DNA from: Bacillus sp. FJAT-27225
GTDB taxonomy: Bacteria; Bacillota; Bacilli; Bacillales; Cytobacillaceae
Reading direction: 5' to 3'
Length of the DNA stretch: 64,000 bases
Assembly (NCBI RefSeq): GCF_001685025.1
Contig: NZ_MAYU01000022.1
Span: 372,001 to 436,000, forward strand
Shown in pieces: positions 1 to 9,426 of the stretch (its first letter is position 1; every line of letters starts with the position of its first letter). The notes beneath the pieces are model-generated. The model did no database searches. It saw only the letters and a list, made by a program, of their open reading frames with translations, and was not told the origin of the DNA. A program made the position numbers and the translations under genes.

Positions 1-257
1 AAAAATTCATATTCATCATTCAACGACAGCATCGCCTTAATATCCCCGCCTGATGAAAACGCCCTGTCGGTGCCCGTGAGGACAACTATATCAACATCAT
101 CCGAATCACTTATTTCCTTCAGCCTTCCAACTAGCCCTTTAATCATCTCTTTATCAAGGGCATTTAAGGCTTCTGGCCTGTTCATCTGTACTGTTGCTAC
201 CCGGCCATTTACGGAAACGCTTACTTTTTCCGTCAGACTGTTTAAAGACAACCCCAT
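1..257 (-). CDS. yhaR: Enoyl-CoA hydratase/isomerase family protein, N-terminal part (runs off the window)
   Basis: Only about 85 N-terminal residues are inside the window; the 3' end lies beyond position 1. The visible part has the crotonase-fold start: a beta strand with VATVQMNRPEALNALD, then IVVLTGTDRAFSSGGDIKAM, where FSSGGD forms part of the CoA/oxyanion pocket. Family members hydrate or isomerise acyl-CoA esters. The neighbour hemZ supports the B. subtilis yhaR assignment. An AGGAGG lies just upstream; its spacing fits a TTG two codons inside (position 251) better than the ATG at 257, so the start is uncertain. Substrate cannot be told. Confidence 0.8.
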   Translation of the reverse strand, partial: MGLSLNSLTEKVSVSVNGRVATVQMNRPEALNALDKEMIKGLVGRLKEISDSDDVDIVVLTGTDRAFSSGGDIKAMLSLNDEYEF

Positions 258-384
258 CGCCTCCTATTTTGGTTTCACTTTTATTATACCTATTGTCAGC
301 ATAAGTAGTAAGAATTTTCCCAAAAATAATAAGGACACTATAATTCTATGTCACACATTTGAAAAAGAATTTGACAGGGATATG

Positions 385-413
385 AAAAAAACCCGCATCA
401 CAATGATGCGGGT
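385..413 (-). terminator. Rho-independent terminator of hemZ
   Basis: A 10-bp perfect stem (ACCCGCATCA) with a 3-nt loop is followed on the minus strand by a T run. The hemZ stop codon lies inside the stem. Confidence 0.9.
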
Positions 414-1912
414 TCCCCAGCTTTCGAGAATAGTTCTTCAAGGATTTTGATTTTTTCAATTGTATAGTGCTCAAAATTATCGTTATACGATTTTGGGTCC
501 TTTGGATTCGCAAAATGAGTGATTGCACCAGTAACGGGATGGACAAACTTACTGGCTGCACCGCAGCCAAGTCCAATGATTGTCTGCATTTCTTCCATGA
601 TGATAATGTTGTATATACTCTCCTGTCCTGGGAACGAGTAGCCAACATTCTCGAGGTTGCCAAGGATGTTCTTTTGCCGGTACAAATAGTACGGCTCATA
701 TCCATGTTCTTTCGTCCAGGTTTCTGCAAGGTCCATCATTTTTTCAACCTCGCCCCGGTCCGCAACCCGGTATTTATCCTTATTCTTCGTCATTTCCGAG
801 GCGCGCTTGAATGAAAGGGTATGGACAGTCAGAGATTCCGGCATCAGCTTTTCTGTTTCGTTGAGAGTGTGGGTGAATTCCTTCGTTCCTTCACCTGGCA
901 GGCCAATAATTAAATCCATATTAATGTTGTCCATTCCCATTTCTCTGGCAAGCTTGAATTTGTCAACTGTCTCCTCGACTGTATGATGGCGGCCAATCGC
1001 CTTCAAGGTTTGCTGGATATACGATTGCGGGTTAATGCTGATTCTGTTAATGTTCCATTTTTTCAACACTTCTAGCTTTTCAGGAGTGATTGTATCAGGG
1101 CGCCCCGCCTCGACTGTGACCTCCCTGATTTCTGTTGCGTCTGGGAAAGACGTATACATTTCCTCATAAAGCATGTCCATTTCGTCGGCCGTGATGCTTG
1201 TCGGCGTTCCGCCCCCAAAATAGACAGTTGTAATTTTGATTCCTTTTTCCTTCAGCCATTTGCCCATCTGCCTCATTTCAAAATGAAGTCCGCCAAGGAA
1301 CGAGTTGACCGAGCCTTGCCGTCCGTTGATTGCATAGGCAGGGAACGTGCAATAAGCGCATTTTGTTGGACAGAATGGAATGCCAATGTAAATACTGACT
1401 TCTTTTCTTAAGGAATAAAGGTCAGGAACTGCCGCGAGCTGCCGGTCAACAATCCGCTGCATGAGTGAAGCCTTTTCCGGTGTAATTAAATATTCTTTTG
1501 ACAATTCCTGCTGGGCAGTTTCAGGGTCTATGCCTTGTCTAAGCTTCCGATGCAAAAGCTTTGTTGGACGGACTCCGGTAAGGATCCCCCACTTCTGGGT
1601 AATACCGGTCAGATCTTGAAGCAGCATAAGATACACTTGGGAAACTGCATTTTTCACCTGTTTAAACTGTTCCTTTTCAGGAAGCGACAGGTTAAGCCCG
1701 GCCCTATGCTCTGCTGTAATTGGATCATGCCCTGATAGGGATCCAGAGACAACCACTTCCGTTTCTGTTTGTTGCAGGGAGATATCTATAGAAATATCGG
1801 CATCTTGTACATTATGAAAATGAACTTGTGATTCTTCAAAAAACAAATTTGCAATAAGCTGGAGCGGCCGCTCAAATCGTGGGTCCGAAAGGCCGGTAAT
1901 CGAAATATGCAC
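398..1912 (-). CDS. hemZ: HemZ, radical SAM coproporphyrinogen III oxidase-like protein
   Basis: A radical-SAM enzyme of the oxygen-independent coproporphyrinogen dehydrogenase (HemN/HemZ) family. The 4Fe-4S motif is visible as GIPFCPTKCAYCTFPAYA (CX3CX2C) near residue 175, followed by YFGGGTPTS (SAM-binding GGE-like segment) and VEAGRPDT. Length of about 504 aa matches B. subtilis HemZ (about 500). Its in vivo role in haem synthesis is less clear than for HemN. Start: an in-frame ATG lies at 1930 and another four codons in, but AAAAGGTGG is best spaced for the GTG at 1912, giving MHISITG, like the B. subtilis N-terminus. It is followed directly by its own terminator, so it is probably last in its transcript. 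Confidence 0.93.
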   Translation of the reverse strand: MHISITGLSDPRFERPLQLIANLFFEESQVHFHNVQDADISIDISLQQTETEVVVSGSLSGHDPITAEHRAGLNLSLPEKEQFKQVKNAVSQVYLMLLQDLTGITQKWGILTGVRPTKLLHRKLRQGIDPETAQQELSKEYLITPEKASLMQRIVDRQLAAVPDLYSLRKEVSIYIGIPFCPTKCAYCTFPAYAINGRQGSVNSFLGGLHFEMRQMGKWLKEKGIKITTVYFGGGTPTSITADEMDMLYEEMYTSFPDATEIREVTVEAGRPDTITPEKLEVLKKWNINRISINPQSYIQQTLKAIGRHHTVEETVDKFKLAREMGMDNINMDLIIGLPGEGTKEFTHTLNETEKLMPESLTVHTLSFKRASEMTKNKDKYRVADRGEVEKMMDLAETWTKEHGYEPYYLYRQKNILGNLENVGYSFPGQESIYNIIIMEEMQTIIGLGCGAASKFVHPVTGAITHFANPKDPKSYNDNFEHYTIEKIKILEELFSKAGEPASL

Positions 1913-2070
1913 ACTCATCCACCTTTTCATTTTTTGCTTCCTTAAGTGTACAAAAACAGCTACCCGGGGTCAACAAGAGTAAAAACTTCCCATGCTAATT
2001 TGGAGAATATCCGGAAAATTCAAAGCAAAAAACAGCACAGGCTATCCGTCTATGCTGCTAAATCACTATT

Positions 2071-2113
2071 TTCACTTTATCCTGTATTAACGGGCTGTAA
2101 AAGCCCCACTGAT
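2071..2113 (+). repeat. Dispersed repeat copy (CTTTATCC...ATTAACGGGC family)
   Basis: Contains CTTTATCCTGTATTAACGGG and then a small hairpin GGGCT-GTAAA-AGCCC followed by CCCCACTGATT. Related copies occur at 3141-3363 and, inverted, at 32147-32187. Confidence 0.7.
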
Positions 2114-2125
2114 TACGTCTTTCCC

Positions 2126-2992
2126 TTATTTTATAATATTCATCTTCTTCAAGAAGGCAATGGGGTGCTGCCTCCTGAAGTGTTCCTTGACCATATAGGC
2201 TACACCATGGTCACCGACCCCACGGGTTACCCAGTCTGCCGCCCGCTTTACTTCATAAGGGGCGTTCCCCATTGCGACCCCAAGACCGGCAGCCTCAATG
2301 ACCGGAATATCGTCAACGCTATCCCCAATTGCTACAGCTTCCCTGCAGCTAATTCCAAGCTGGTCGCATAAATAAAGCAAGCCAGTAAGCTTCGAGACAC
2401 CAGAAGGGACAATATCAAGTCTGAATCCTTCGCTTTGTTCAGCTTTCACTTCAGTGAACATCGCCCCAATTGCAAGGCGTGCGTCTTCCAGATCGTGTTG
2501 AGATTCGAAGTACGCTTCAATTTTTGGAGGAGCGACAGGTGTATCGGCCAGTGAATCACTTAAATCGGTGACAAATTGATGAGAATAACCGAGCGGATCA
2601 CCAGATGTGAAAATCGCTTTAGCCAGCAGGTTATTGTTCAACTGTAGTTTATTTGCCAGCGAAAACTTTTCGTGAACGAGGCGGATCTGGCATGGAAAAC
2701 TTTCCAAAAACCTAGCAATCTCATATGTTACATCTTCATTTATTCTTTTTACATAAACAGGCTGGTCCTCCGCATTTGCAATATACGCTCCCTGATGGGA
2801 AACAAATAGGCCATTCATCTTCAATGCCTTAGCCACTTTCCTGGCAGAAGCATAATTGCGAGATGTTACAAGAGTCACAAAGATACCTTTATTTTGCACA
2901 TATTGGACTGCTTCCTTTGTGGATTTATGCAGTTTCCCGCCGCTGTCAACAAGCGTTCCGTCTATATTTAACGCAAGCATCCGGTAAATCAT
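2126..2992 (-). CDS. yhaX: HAD superfamily Cof-type protein YhaX with altered motif I
   Basis: A 288-aa Cof/IIB-type HAD protein. Motif I near residue 9 reads LNIDGTLV: the first Asp of DxDGT, normally the nucleophile, is Asn. Motif II-like VTLVTSRN, the Lys region and C-terminal VAIGDSVDDIPVIEAAG (motif IV GDSxxD) are present, so the fold is complete. With Asn at the nucleophile, phosphatase activity is doubtful. I recall B. subtilis YhaX carrying the same Asn, so this is probably a conserved trait, not decay. The start was chosen at MIYRML because AGGGGG lies 8 nt upstream; an ATG ten codons earlier lacks such a site. It lies between hemZ and yheA as in B. subtilis. Confidence 0.88.
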   Translation of the reverse strand: MIYRMLALNIDGTLVDSGGKLHKSTKEAVQYVQNKGIFVTLVTSRNYASARKVAKALKMNGLFVSHQGAYIANAEDQPVYVKRINEDVTYEIARFLESFPCQIRLVHEKFSLANKLQLNNNLLAKAIFTSGDPLGYSHQFVTDLSDSLADTPVAPPKIEAYFESQHDLEDARLAIGAMFTEVKAEQSEGFRLDIVPSGVSKLTGLLYLCDQLGISCREAVAIGDSVDDIPVIEAAGLGVAMGNAPYEVKRAADWVTRGVGDHGVAYMVKEHFRRQHPIAFLKKMNIIK

Positions 2993-3140
2993 CGTTGGTG
3001 CCCCCTGTCCTGATGAAATCATTCTTATTCACTCTTATGTAAAACAAGTTTTTTCTAGAACATTAGGCCCAAAATAATATTTCTATTTATGCAAAATCTT
3101 AAAAACCCGACAGAGAATTCTGCCGGGTTGAAACACACTA

Positions 3141-3363
3141 TTTATTCCGCATTAACGGGCTGTAAAACCCCCGCCTCAAGGCTGGGGAATCGATGAAGCG
3201 TAGGTGGGGGGATGAAGAACCCCCCACTGTTGAAGTTTCACTTTATCCCGCATTAAGGGGCAGTAAGCCTCTTTTCAGAGGCAACTGTCCCTAAATGCCC
3301 GATTGGTTCAACTAACAATCAGTGGGGGATGAAGACTCCCCACTGATTGAAGTTTCACTTTAT
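3141..3363 (+). repeat. Tandem cluster of dispersed repeat units with G/C-run hairpins
   Basis: This fills most of the 367-bp gap between yhaX and yheA. Units begin near 3141 (ATTCCGCATTAACGGGC), 3233 (CACTTTATCCCGCATTAAGG) and 3351 (AGTTTCACTTTA, running into the yheA stop). Between them are two hairpins with the same loop type: GTGGGGGG-ATGAAGAA-CCCCCCAC (about 3204-3228) and AATCAGTGGGG...CCCCACTGATT (about 3317-3349). Confidence 0.75.
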
Positions 3364-3716
3364 TGCTGCTGCATTGGGCCATACAGTTCTTCCAACGGCT
3401 TCATGATAATCCTGTTCAATTCACCGATAATCATTCCCATCCGTTGTTCCGTTTCCATCAAACGGGAAATGGCTGGATGCTGCTGGACAAGCGCTACCGT
3501 TTTTTGAGCCTGGTCGACCTCTTCCTGGCTAATCGGCTGGCCAGCCATTTGCTTTTGCTGCAGGTTCATTTGGATCTGCCTGAAATTCTCAAACATTCTG
3601 CGCGCTGATTCATCCGCGTTCACCTCATCGTATACCCGCTTCAACTGCTTATACTCATCGCTTTGCCGGACTGCTCTTTCAAGCTCGTTTGCGGCATCAT
3701 ATAAATTAACAGCCAT
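3360..3716 (-). CDS. yheA: YheA, YlbF/YmcA-family helical protein (UPF0342)
   Basis: A 118-aa, almost entirely helical, charged protein of the YlbF/YmcA/YheA family. It begins MAVNLYDAANELERAVRQS and has the family's QPISQEEV and M-E-T-E-Q segments, ending EELYGPMQQQ. YlbF and YmcA act in a complex that controls RNase Y and developmental gene expression in B. subtilis; the role of YheA itself is not established. An AAGGAG lies 8 nt upstream of this ATG, and an upstream in-frame start lacks one. The stop codon coincides with the end of the adjacent repeat cluster. Confidence 0.93.
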   Translation of the reverse strand: MAVNLYDAANELERAVRQSDEYKQLKRVYDEVNADESARRMFENFRQIQMNLQQKQMAGQPISQEEVDQAQKTVALVQQHPAISRLMETEQRMGMIIGELNRIIMKPLEELYGPMQQQ

Positions 3717-3822
3717 GAAAACACTCCTTAAATTAAATTGCATTCCTGTCCACTATACCAGACACTGCTAATGAAAGAAAATCATATCAGTTAAACCTAT
3801 GCATCCAAATAATGAACTAGAA

Positions 3823-4959
3823 CTACGAAAACAGGATTGCAAATATTCCCTGGAATATTCCGATTAACCCGCCGAGAAGAGCCCCCAGATAGGTAATCAT
3901 CTTCAATTCGCTGCGTGTAATCCCAAGGACCATATCCTCAACCCTCTCCAATGAAAAAGTTGCAACCTGGGCACGGACAAGTTCTTTTAAATGTATTTTT
4001 TCCAGCATCACATCCAGCCTGGTTGTCAGCCAGTCTCCCATCATGGTAACGAGATTCGGTGCCATCCTTTCAAGTATCGTCTCTTTATACGAAGCCAGCA
4101 GCTCGGAAATTGGGGTATCGAGGAGCTTTTCAGTCCCGGCAAGACTCGTTGCATAGTCTTTTAATGTATCCACAACCTTGTCCCGGCCTACCATAGCCTC
4201 AATCTCGGACGCATCCCGCTCGAGCAGCTTCGCCCATTCATTCCTAAGAATGCTGGAAATCAGCCCATGCGCCCCTTCGCTTTTAAAAAATTTCAGGATT
4301 TCCGGCTGGATGCGGTCGGCAATACTTACATTACCAAGGACCATCTGAAGCATCCCGCCAACCATTCCTTTATCCCGAAAGAATTCGTCAAACATAATTT
4401 GAATGCGCAGCTTCCCTTCCTGGCTTGAAAAATAATCCGCCCCTTTGCCAAGGATATACGAGCTGATTTCCGGGATTTTTTTCGACGCACCTTCCAGGAA
4501 GGCTTCAGGCAGGACACTGCTGATCGGCTGGCCGCGATATTGGGACATCGCCCGCTCGTAAACACCCTCAACGAGTTTCTCAATCCGCCGGTCAATCCTC
4601 GCTGCCCCATCTACTATCCCAGCTTTATCGAGCAAGCCGCCGATTGTCATATCGGACTCGAGAAGCGTCCGCAGCTCCTTTTTAACAAGCTCGGTCATAT
4701 CGTTCTGAAAATCTTTTTGCAGGAACTTATCTTTAATACTTTGAGGAGTTAAAAGATGCTCTACAACCATCCTCCCCATCTGCTCGGCAAGCTCATCCCG
4801 GCGCTTTGGGATCAGCCCCGGCGTGAACGGCACCCGCCACTTCCCGATATAAATAGGGTTGTATGGCCGAAACAGCATCTTTATCGCCAAATGATTCGTA
4901 AATCCGCCTATAAGGGCACCTATCACAACCATAAACAATAGTGTCACTAACGCATCCAT
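3823..4959 (-). CDS. yheB: YheB, DUF445 family membrane-associated protein
   Basis: About 378 aa. A N-terminal transmembrane segment ([20 protein letters not shown]) is followed by the DUF445 hallmark [10 protein letters not shown] and [16 protein letters not shown] long helical middle and a second C-terminal transmembrane hairpin ([20 protein letters not shown]) complete the protein, so both ends appear anchored. Function is unknown. Three in-frame ATGs occur at the 5' end (4989, 4968, 4959); I prefer 4959 because the length then matches B. subtilis YheB (about 377) and AAAGG lies 12 nt upstream, but this is not certain. Confidence 0.92.
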   Translation of the reverse strand: MDALVTLLFMVVIGALIGGFTNHLAIKMLFRPYNPIYIGKWRVPFTPGLIPKRRDELAEQMGRMVVEHLLTPQSIKDKFLQKDFQNDMTELVKKELRTLLESDMTIGGLLDKAGIVDGAARIDRRIEKLVEGVYERAMSQYRGQPISSVLPEAFLEGASKKIPEISSYILGKGADYFSSQEGKLRIQIMFDEFFRDKGMVGGMLQMVLGNVSIADRIQPEILKFFKSEGAHGLISSILRNEWAKLLERDASEIEAMVGRDKVVDTLKDYATSLAGTEKLLDTPISELLASYKETILERMAPNLVTMMGDWLTTRLDVMLEKIHLKELVRAQVATFSLERVEDMVLGITRSELKMITYLGALLGGLIGIFQGIFAILFS

Positions 4960-5141
4960 GTATAGCATCAACCTTTCCAAAAAAATCATCCGAACGTTTT
5001 ATTTGTCCTTTACATACGATACTATAACAGTTTTTGACCTTCTATACCCTATTTTAACCATCCAAAGACTGGCTCCTTGAAATTTCCCGGCTGGTTCAGG
5101 CTGGATTTTTTACTTCCTACACTTGAAAGGATGTGAACAAT

Positions 5142-6503
5142 ATGGTGAGGTACTATCCTATTGAAGCCATCGAAGGTGACAAGCCCATTATCCATTTTCC
5201 AAAATCTTTAAAGCTGCCGCCTTCCCTAAAAAAAGTGGCGTTTGGATCGGCACAGGTTGAAGCTGCCTTTCTCCCTCACCCCGACAGAAATGAGGAGATC
5301 GCCTTATCAAGGTCCATCATTGAATCCTTGCGGCTACCCGAAACCGATCTTAACCTAAGGCCTTATTCCAATCATGATACCCTTTATCTTGGCCCTCTTA
5401 TCGGGATATTCACGACAGGAGTCCTGGAATCATCCTCAAAGCCTGCGGGAGGGCGAACCGATTATTTCTCCAAGCTGCTTCAAACATGCGAAGCAAATGG
5501 AGCGTTCGGCTATTTGTTCACCCCACAATCAATTGACTGGACCACTTTGACAATAAAGGGACAATTCCTGGCAAACGGGATGTGGGAGACAATGCTCCTT
5601 CCTTTCCCTTCAGCAATATATGACCGAGTCCCGTCGAGAAGGGCCGAACAGCATCCGCAATGTCAATATGCAAAGGAGAAGCTGACGAAGGAATATAAGA
5701 TTCCCACGTTTAATCCAGGCTTCTTCAATAAAATTGATATCCATACTAAACTTAAGCAAAACCCTAAAGCCCGCATATATCTTCCCGAAACGACGCTTTT
5801 CAACTCCGTCCCGGAAGCAAGGCGGCTGCTTGACCAATACGGCTCTATCTACCTAAAGCCTGCGAACGGAACCCTTGGGATCGGCATTTGCCAAGTTATC
5901 GCCGACTTTCCCGGATCTGCCTGCTATTGCCGCTTCCGTAATAAAAAAGGTGAAAACAAGCTTCTGAAATTTCCTACACTTGAAGCACTGGCATCCAAAA
6001 TGTTCAATTCCAGAACACTGAAAAACCTGCTAGTCCAGCAGAGAATTGCATTAATGAAAGTAGATGGGAGACCTGTCGACTTTAGGGTTCACACGAACAA
6101 AGACGGCAGCGGACAATGGCAGGTAACCGCCATCGCTGCCAAACTCGCAGGAAACGGAAGCATAACGACCCATGCCACAAATGGCGGCAAAATCTCCCCG
6201 TTGCACGAATTATTCGGGAACGAATCAACTGAAATTGAAACTAAATTAACAAATGCCGCACTCGAGCTCAGCCACATCCTTGAAGAAAAAATCGACGGCT
6301 TTGCCGGGGAATTTGGCTGGGACTTCGGCATCGACAAAAACGGACGCGTCTGGTTATTCGAAGCGAACTCAAAGCCGGGCCGCGCCATCTTTCATTACAG
6401 CGCCATGCGCCACAGTGAAAAGCAGACAAGGAAGCTCATAATCGACTTTGCGATTCGCCTCGCCGAAAAATCTGCCGTTGCCCCTCAGGAGCTTTTTTTA
6501 TAA
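5142..6503 (+). CDS. YheC/YheD-family ATP-grasp protein (spore coat associated)
   Basis: A 453-aa protein of the YheC/YheD family, reported in B. subtilis as endospore coat associated. The C-terminal half is an ATP-grasp fold: YLKPANGTLGIGI is the ATP-binding Lys/Gly-rich strand, VDFRVHTNKD follows, and GEFGWDFGIDKNGRVWLFEANSKPG carries the metal-binding Glu/Asn. The N-terminal part has the family PHPDRNEEIALS and LGPLIGIF segments. It transcribes away from yheB. AAAGG is 11 nt from this ATG; a GTG nine nt earlier is too close to it. The substrate is unknown; ATP-grasp members usually ligate a carboxylate to an amine. Confidence 0.88.
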   Translation: MVRYYPIEAIEGDKPIIHFPKSLKLPPSLKKVAFGSAQVEAAFLPHPDRNEEIALSRSIIESLRLPETDLNLRPYSNHDTLYLGPLIGIFTTGVLESSSKPAGGRTDYFSKLLQTCEANGAFGYLFTPQSIDWTTLTIKGQFLANGMWETMLLPFPSAIYDRVPSRRAEQHPQCQYAKEKLTKEYKIPTFNPGFFNKIDIHTKLKQNPKARIYLPETTLFNSVPEARRLLDQYGSIYLKPANGTLGIGICQVIADFPGSACYCRFRNKKGENKLLKFPTLEALASKMFNSRTLKNLLVQQRIALMKVDGRPVDFRVHTNKDGSGQWQVTAIAAKLAGNGSITTHATNGGKISPLHELFGNESTEIETKLTNAALELSHILEEKIDGFAGEFGWDFGIDKNGRVWLFEANSKPGRAIFHYSAMRHSEKQTRKLIIDFAIRLAEKSAVAPQELFL

Positions 6504-6554
6504 AGTCTCAGATATTATTCATTGTTGTTTTTCGTGTAGGAATGAGAATTCATA

Positions 6555-6740
6555 GGCGGAAAGTTTCCGGCTAATGTATGTAGAGGTAGCTTATGAAACA
6601 GAAATAAGCGGAGATATTCCGATTAACCGCTCTAAATAAATCAAAATCCAATGATTTGGATTATATAACCGGAAAAACATCCCTTATTTTTATGGAAATA
6701 TCGCTATTTCCCAATTTAGCCGGAATTTTTCCGTTTAGTT
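6555..6740. repeat. Imperfect direct repeats, about 52-nt period, core CGGA...TTCCG
   Basis: The 346-bp gap between 6504 and 6849 contains no gene. It holds four related units with core positions near 6557 (CGGAAAGTTTCCG), 6609 (CGGAGATATTCCG), 6670 (CGGAAAAACATCC) and 6721 (CGGAATTTTTCCG), spaced 52, 61 and 51 nt. Each core is itself a short inverted repeat. Confidence 0.65.
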
Positions 6741-6783
6741 TTCAAACAATGAGATCAACGCTTAGTTATAATAGAGCATTTAT

Positions 6784-6815
6784 AAAAAAAAGCTGCGGGA
6801 AAATCCCGCAGCTTT
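6784..6815 (-). terminator. Rho-independent terminator of ythQ
   Basis: Stem AAAGCTGCGGGA/TCCCGCAGCTTT with a 3-nt loop; the minus strand runs into T7 after the stem. Confidence 0.9.
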
Positions 6816-6849
6816 GCCTATGCCACCCATTTGGTCATCCTTTGAAGCA

Positions 6850-8478
6850 TTACACCCATATTGTCTTTGACGCCACCCTCCACGAAACAGATACAGCAAC
6901 AAGCATAATTAAAATATACAAATACGGGCCATAAGGAACGAATGTAAACAGCCAATGGATGCCCATCAGCCCAAACATTGGAATTAAATAAACAAATGTC
7001 ATTAATCCATTATTTTCCTGGCTCGCCTCGAATGACTCCGAAAAAGGCAGCGAGCCCTTTATGAGTACCATACAGAAAATGCTGTATACAACGGCTGCCA
7101 AAAATGCCCCAATCAGGCTCGGCAGAACATCTATCCCAAAAATGAAGCAAAACCCCACAGCGGTCAAAGAGTAAACAGGCAGATAAAGCCGGACAAGAAA
7201 AGCTTTCAGTGTACCTCCAAAAAGTGGCGCATTTGATTCGATTGGCACCGCCCTGAATAGCCAGGACGCCTTGTACCGCCCCGAAAATTTCAGCATCATC
7301 ACTGAGGTCGGTATAACCAGGGCCGCCATATAGATTGACAAATAATATTTGCTTTCCGATAGCTCTCCAAAGGAGCTCCATTGCAGCTGGTTCAATACAA
7401 GGATCAGCGGTATCATCACAGACAATCCTATCGATGGATAGACCTTCAGGCGAAAGTCACGCTCACTCTTCATCATCGCCAGTGCAAACCGGTAAAAAGC
7501 CCTTTCGACCTTATCAGGGCAAATCAGTTTTTCCGATAGTGTATTGAGTGGCGGGACACGAACACGGCTCGGCCCGCTTCCCGCCGCTAGCTTTTGCATT
7601 TTTTTCTCAAACGAGGGCATCAGACGGATATAAACGGCTAAACCTATGATCGGACCAAGAAATGCCAGGGCAGCAAATACGCCAAGCTCCTGGCTTTTCG
7701 TCCCGTTTAGAAATAGTTCAAAAAGTGACGCCAGCCACACGGGAGGAATGAATGCCTGCCACCACTCGGGCTGGACAGCTTCACCAAAATTAATAAATTC
7801 AAAGGTCCTGCCGACAAGCTGATAGCCAAGCGCAAGTGAGACTGTCAGCAAAATCTGTATATAATTAATGATGTCCCTCATTTTCTCGCCGTCAAAAAAG
7901 CGGAGAATAAAATAATAGACGAGAGCAGTCACAGCTATAATCAATAAATCCACGAGAATTAGAGAAACAAGTAAAAGCAGGAAGAAAACCGGTCCATGAA
8001 CAGTCAGCCCTACGATCAGCGATGCGGCAGCCAATGCCATTGTTAAAAAAAACATATAAACGGAAATATGGACTGCCCGTGCCATACTGACCGTTTTCCG
8101 GCTTACCGGCTTGGGGAGCAGGATTGTCCGATCACGCACATCTAAGAGGACCGAGGAAAAATCTGAAATAAGCGATGTCATTAAAATGAACATCAATGCC
8201 CCAAAATAAATCGTCATCTGCAGCAGAAAATGGTCACCCAACAGGATAATCGGCATGAGAAGGAGCCCGAATAACCCATACAGCCACAGTGATTTGATAA
8301 ACTTATTTTCTTCCTTATCCTCCTTCTTTCGCATCCCGCCAAGGATAACAGGAGCCCTGCGGCCATCCATTGCCAGCTTTACAGCCAATATCGCGCGCAT
8401 CATCTTGTAATCCGCTCCGAGTCTCTCAAATAACCCGCTAAACTTGTCAAGGAACTTCAATGTCCGGAAATCTTGCAA
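6850..8478 (-). CDS. ythQ: ABC transporter permease, YthQ type
   Basis: A 542-aa polytopic membrane protein with about a dozen hydrophobic segments (for example YGLFGLLLMPIILLGDHFLL and VYLIPMFGLMGIHWLFTFVP). It starts 2 nt downstream of the stop of the ATPase gene at 8481-9278, so the two are translationally linked. Long permeases paired with an EcsA-like ATPase are typical of B. subtilis YthP/YthQ; the substrate is unknown. EcsB is the main alternative relative, but its size and companion genes differ. Confidence 0.82.
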   Translation of the reverse strand: MQDFRTLKFLDKFSGLFERLGADYKMMRAILAVKLAMDGRRAPVILGGMRKKEDKEENKFIKSLWLYGLFGLLLMPIILLGDHFLLQMTIYFGALMFILMTSLISDFSSVLLDVRDRTILLPKPVSRKTVSMARAVHISVYMFFLTMALAAASLIVGLTVHGPVFFLLLLVSLILVDLLIIAVTALVYYFILRFFDGEKMRDIINYIQILLTVSLALGYQLVGRTFEFINFGEAVQPEWWQAFIPPVWLASLFELFLNGTKSQELGVFAALAFLGPIIGLAVYIRLMPSFEKKMQKLAAGSGPSRVRVPPLNTLSEKLICPDKVERAFYRFALAMMKSERDFRLKVYPSIGLSVMIPLILVLNQLQWSSFGELSESKYYLSIYMAALVIPTSVMMLKFSGRYKASWLFRAVPIESNAPLFGGTLKAFLVRLYLPVYSLTAVGFCFIFGIDVLPSLIGAFLAAVVYSIFCMVLIKGSLPFSESFEASQENNGLMTFVYLIPMFGLMGIHWLFTFVPYGPYLYILIMLVAVSVSWRVASKTIWV

Positions 8479-8480
8479 GA

Positions 8481-9278
8481 TTACACCTCCCTGACAATTG
8501 ATACAAACTCGTCTGCCAGCTGGCGATATTCATCAAATCCTGTCAATTGATTGAAGATTTGTTCCAGCGAGCCTTCCTCACTCCTTGCCTTCAATTCCTC
8601 AAAACTGCCATCAGCAACAATTACCCCGCCATTTATCAGAACAATCCGGTTACTGATTTTTTCAACGACATCCATAATATGCGAAGAGTAAAAGATTGTT
8701 TTCCCGCTTGCGGCCAGCTGGGAAAGGATTTCCTTGAAGATCATGACCGAATTTGCATCAAGCCCGCTCAAAGGCTCATCGAGGAAAAGAAGCTCCGGGT
8801 CGTGCAGCATACTTGAGATAATCAGCACCTTTTGCTTCATGCCTTTTGAAAACGAGGAAATTCGGCTGTAAAAAACATTGTCCAGTCCAAATGCCTTCAT
8901 CAGCTTCTTGGCCTTCTCCTCTGCCCTTGATGCCTCCATCCCGTACAATTCTCCCACGAAGGTCAGATACTCAATGGCAGTCAGATTATCGTAAAGTTCG
9001 GCTATCTCCGGGACATAGCCAATCTTTTGCTTATAACTGTTATCATTTTGATTTAACGATACTCCGAAAATCTTTATTTCCCCTTCATAGCCTTCTTCAA
9101 GGCCTAGAAGCAGCTTAATGGTTGTGCTTTTCCCTGCCCCATTCGGCCCAATATAGCCAATAATCTGGCCCCGGGAAACTTCAAGGTCAATTCCTTTCAG
9201 GACTTCCTTATACCCGTAGCTTTTCTTCAGCCCTTTTAAAGAAAGGACCGCTTCTTCTGTATGTAAAATAAGGATCAC
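8481..9278 (-). CDS. ythP: ABC transporter ATP-binding protein, YthP type
   Basis: A 265-aa nucleotide-binding subunit. Walker A is GPNGAGKST (near residue 46), the signature is SFSKGMKQK, an SxGxx variant found in ABC-2 exporters, and Walker B is LLFLDEPLSGLD followed by the switch His in YSSHIMD. It is the first gene of a two-gene exporter unit with the permease at 6850-8478. The start is a GTG with a weak ribosome site, so the first few residues are uncertain. Substrate unknown. Confidence 0.85.
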   Translation of the reverse strand: MILILHTEEAVLSLKGLKKSYGYKEVLKGIDLEVSRGQIIGYIGPNGAGKSTTIKLLLGLEEGYEGEIKIFGVSLNQNDNSYKQKIGYVPEIAELYDNLTAIEYLTFVGELYGMEASRAEEKAKKLMKAFGLDNVFYSRISSFSKGMKQKVLIISSMLHDPELLFLDEPLSGLDANSVMIFKEILSQLAASGKTIFYSSHIMDVVEKISNRIVLINGGVIVADGSFEELKARSEEGSLEQIFNQLTGFDEYRQLADEFVSIVREV

Positions 9279-9387
9279 CCGTTTCTGCTAGTCTAGGATT
9301 ATTTTAACACAATGTTTGCAAGATTTTGGAAGAGTTTTAAGATAGTGAATAACTATCTTTTAGACGAAAGCGGCTCATATGAAGTAT

Positions 9388-9426
9388 AAAAAAAAGGAGT
9401 GGCAGCTATAAAAGCTGCCTGCTCCT
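9388..9426 (-). terminator. Rho-independent terminator of recQ
   Basis: Stem GGAG..GGCAGCT / AGCTGCC.CTCC followed on the minus strand by T8. The recQ stop codon lies inside the hairpin. Confidence 0.9.
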
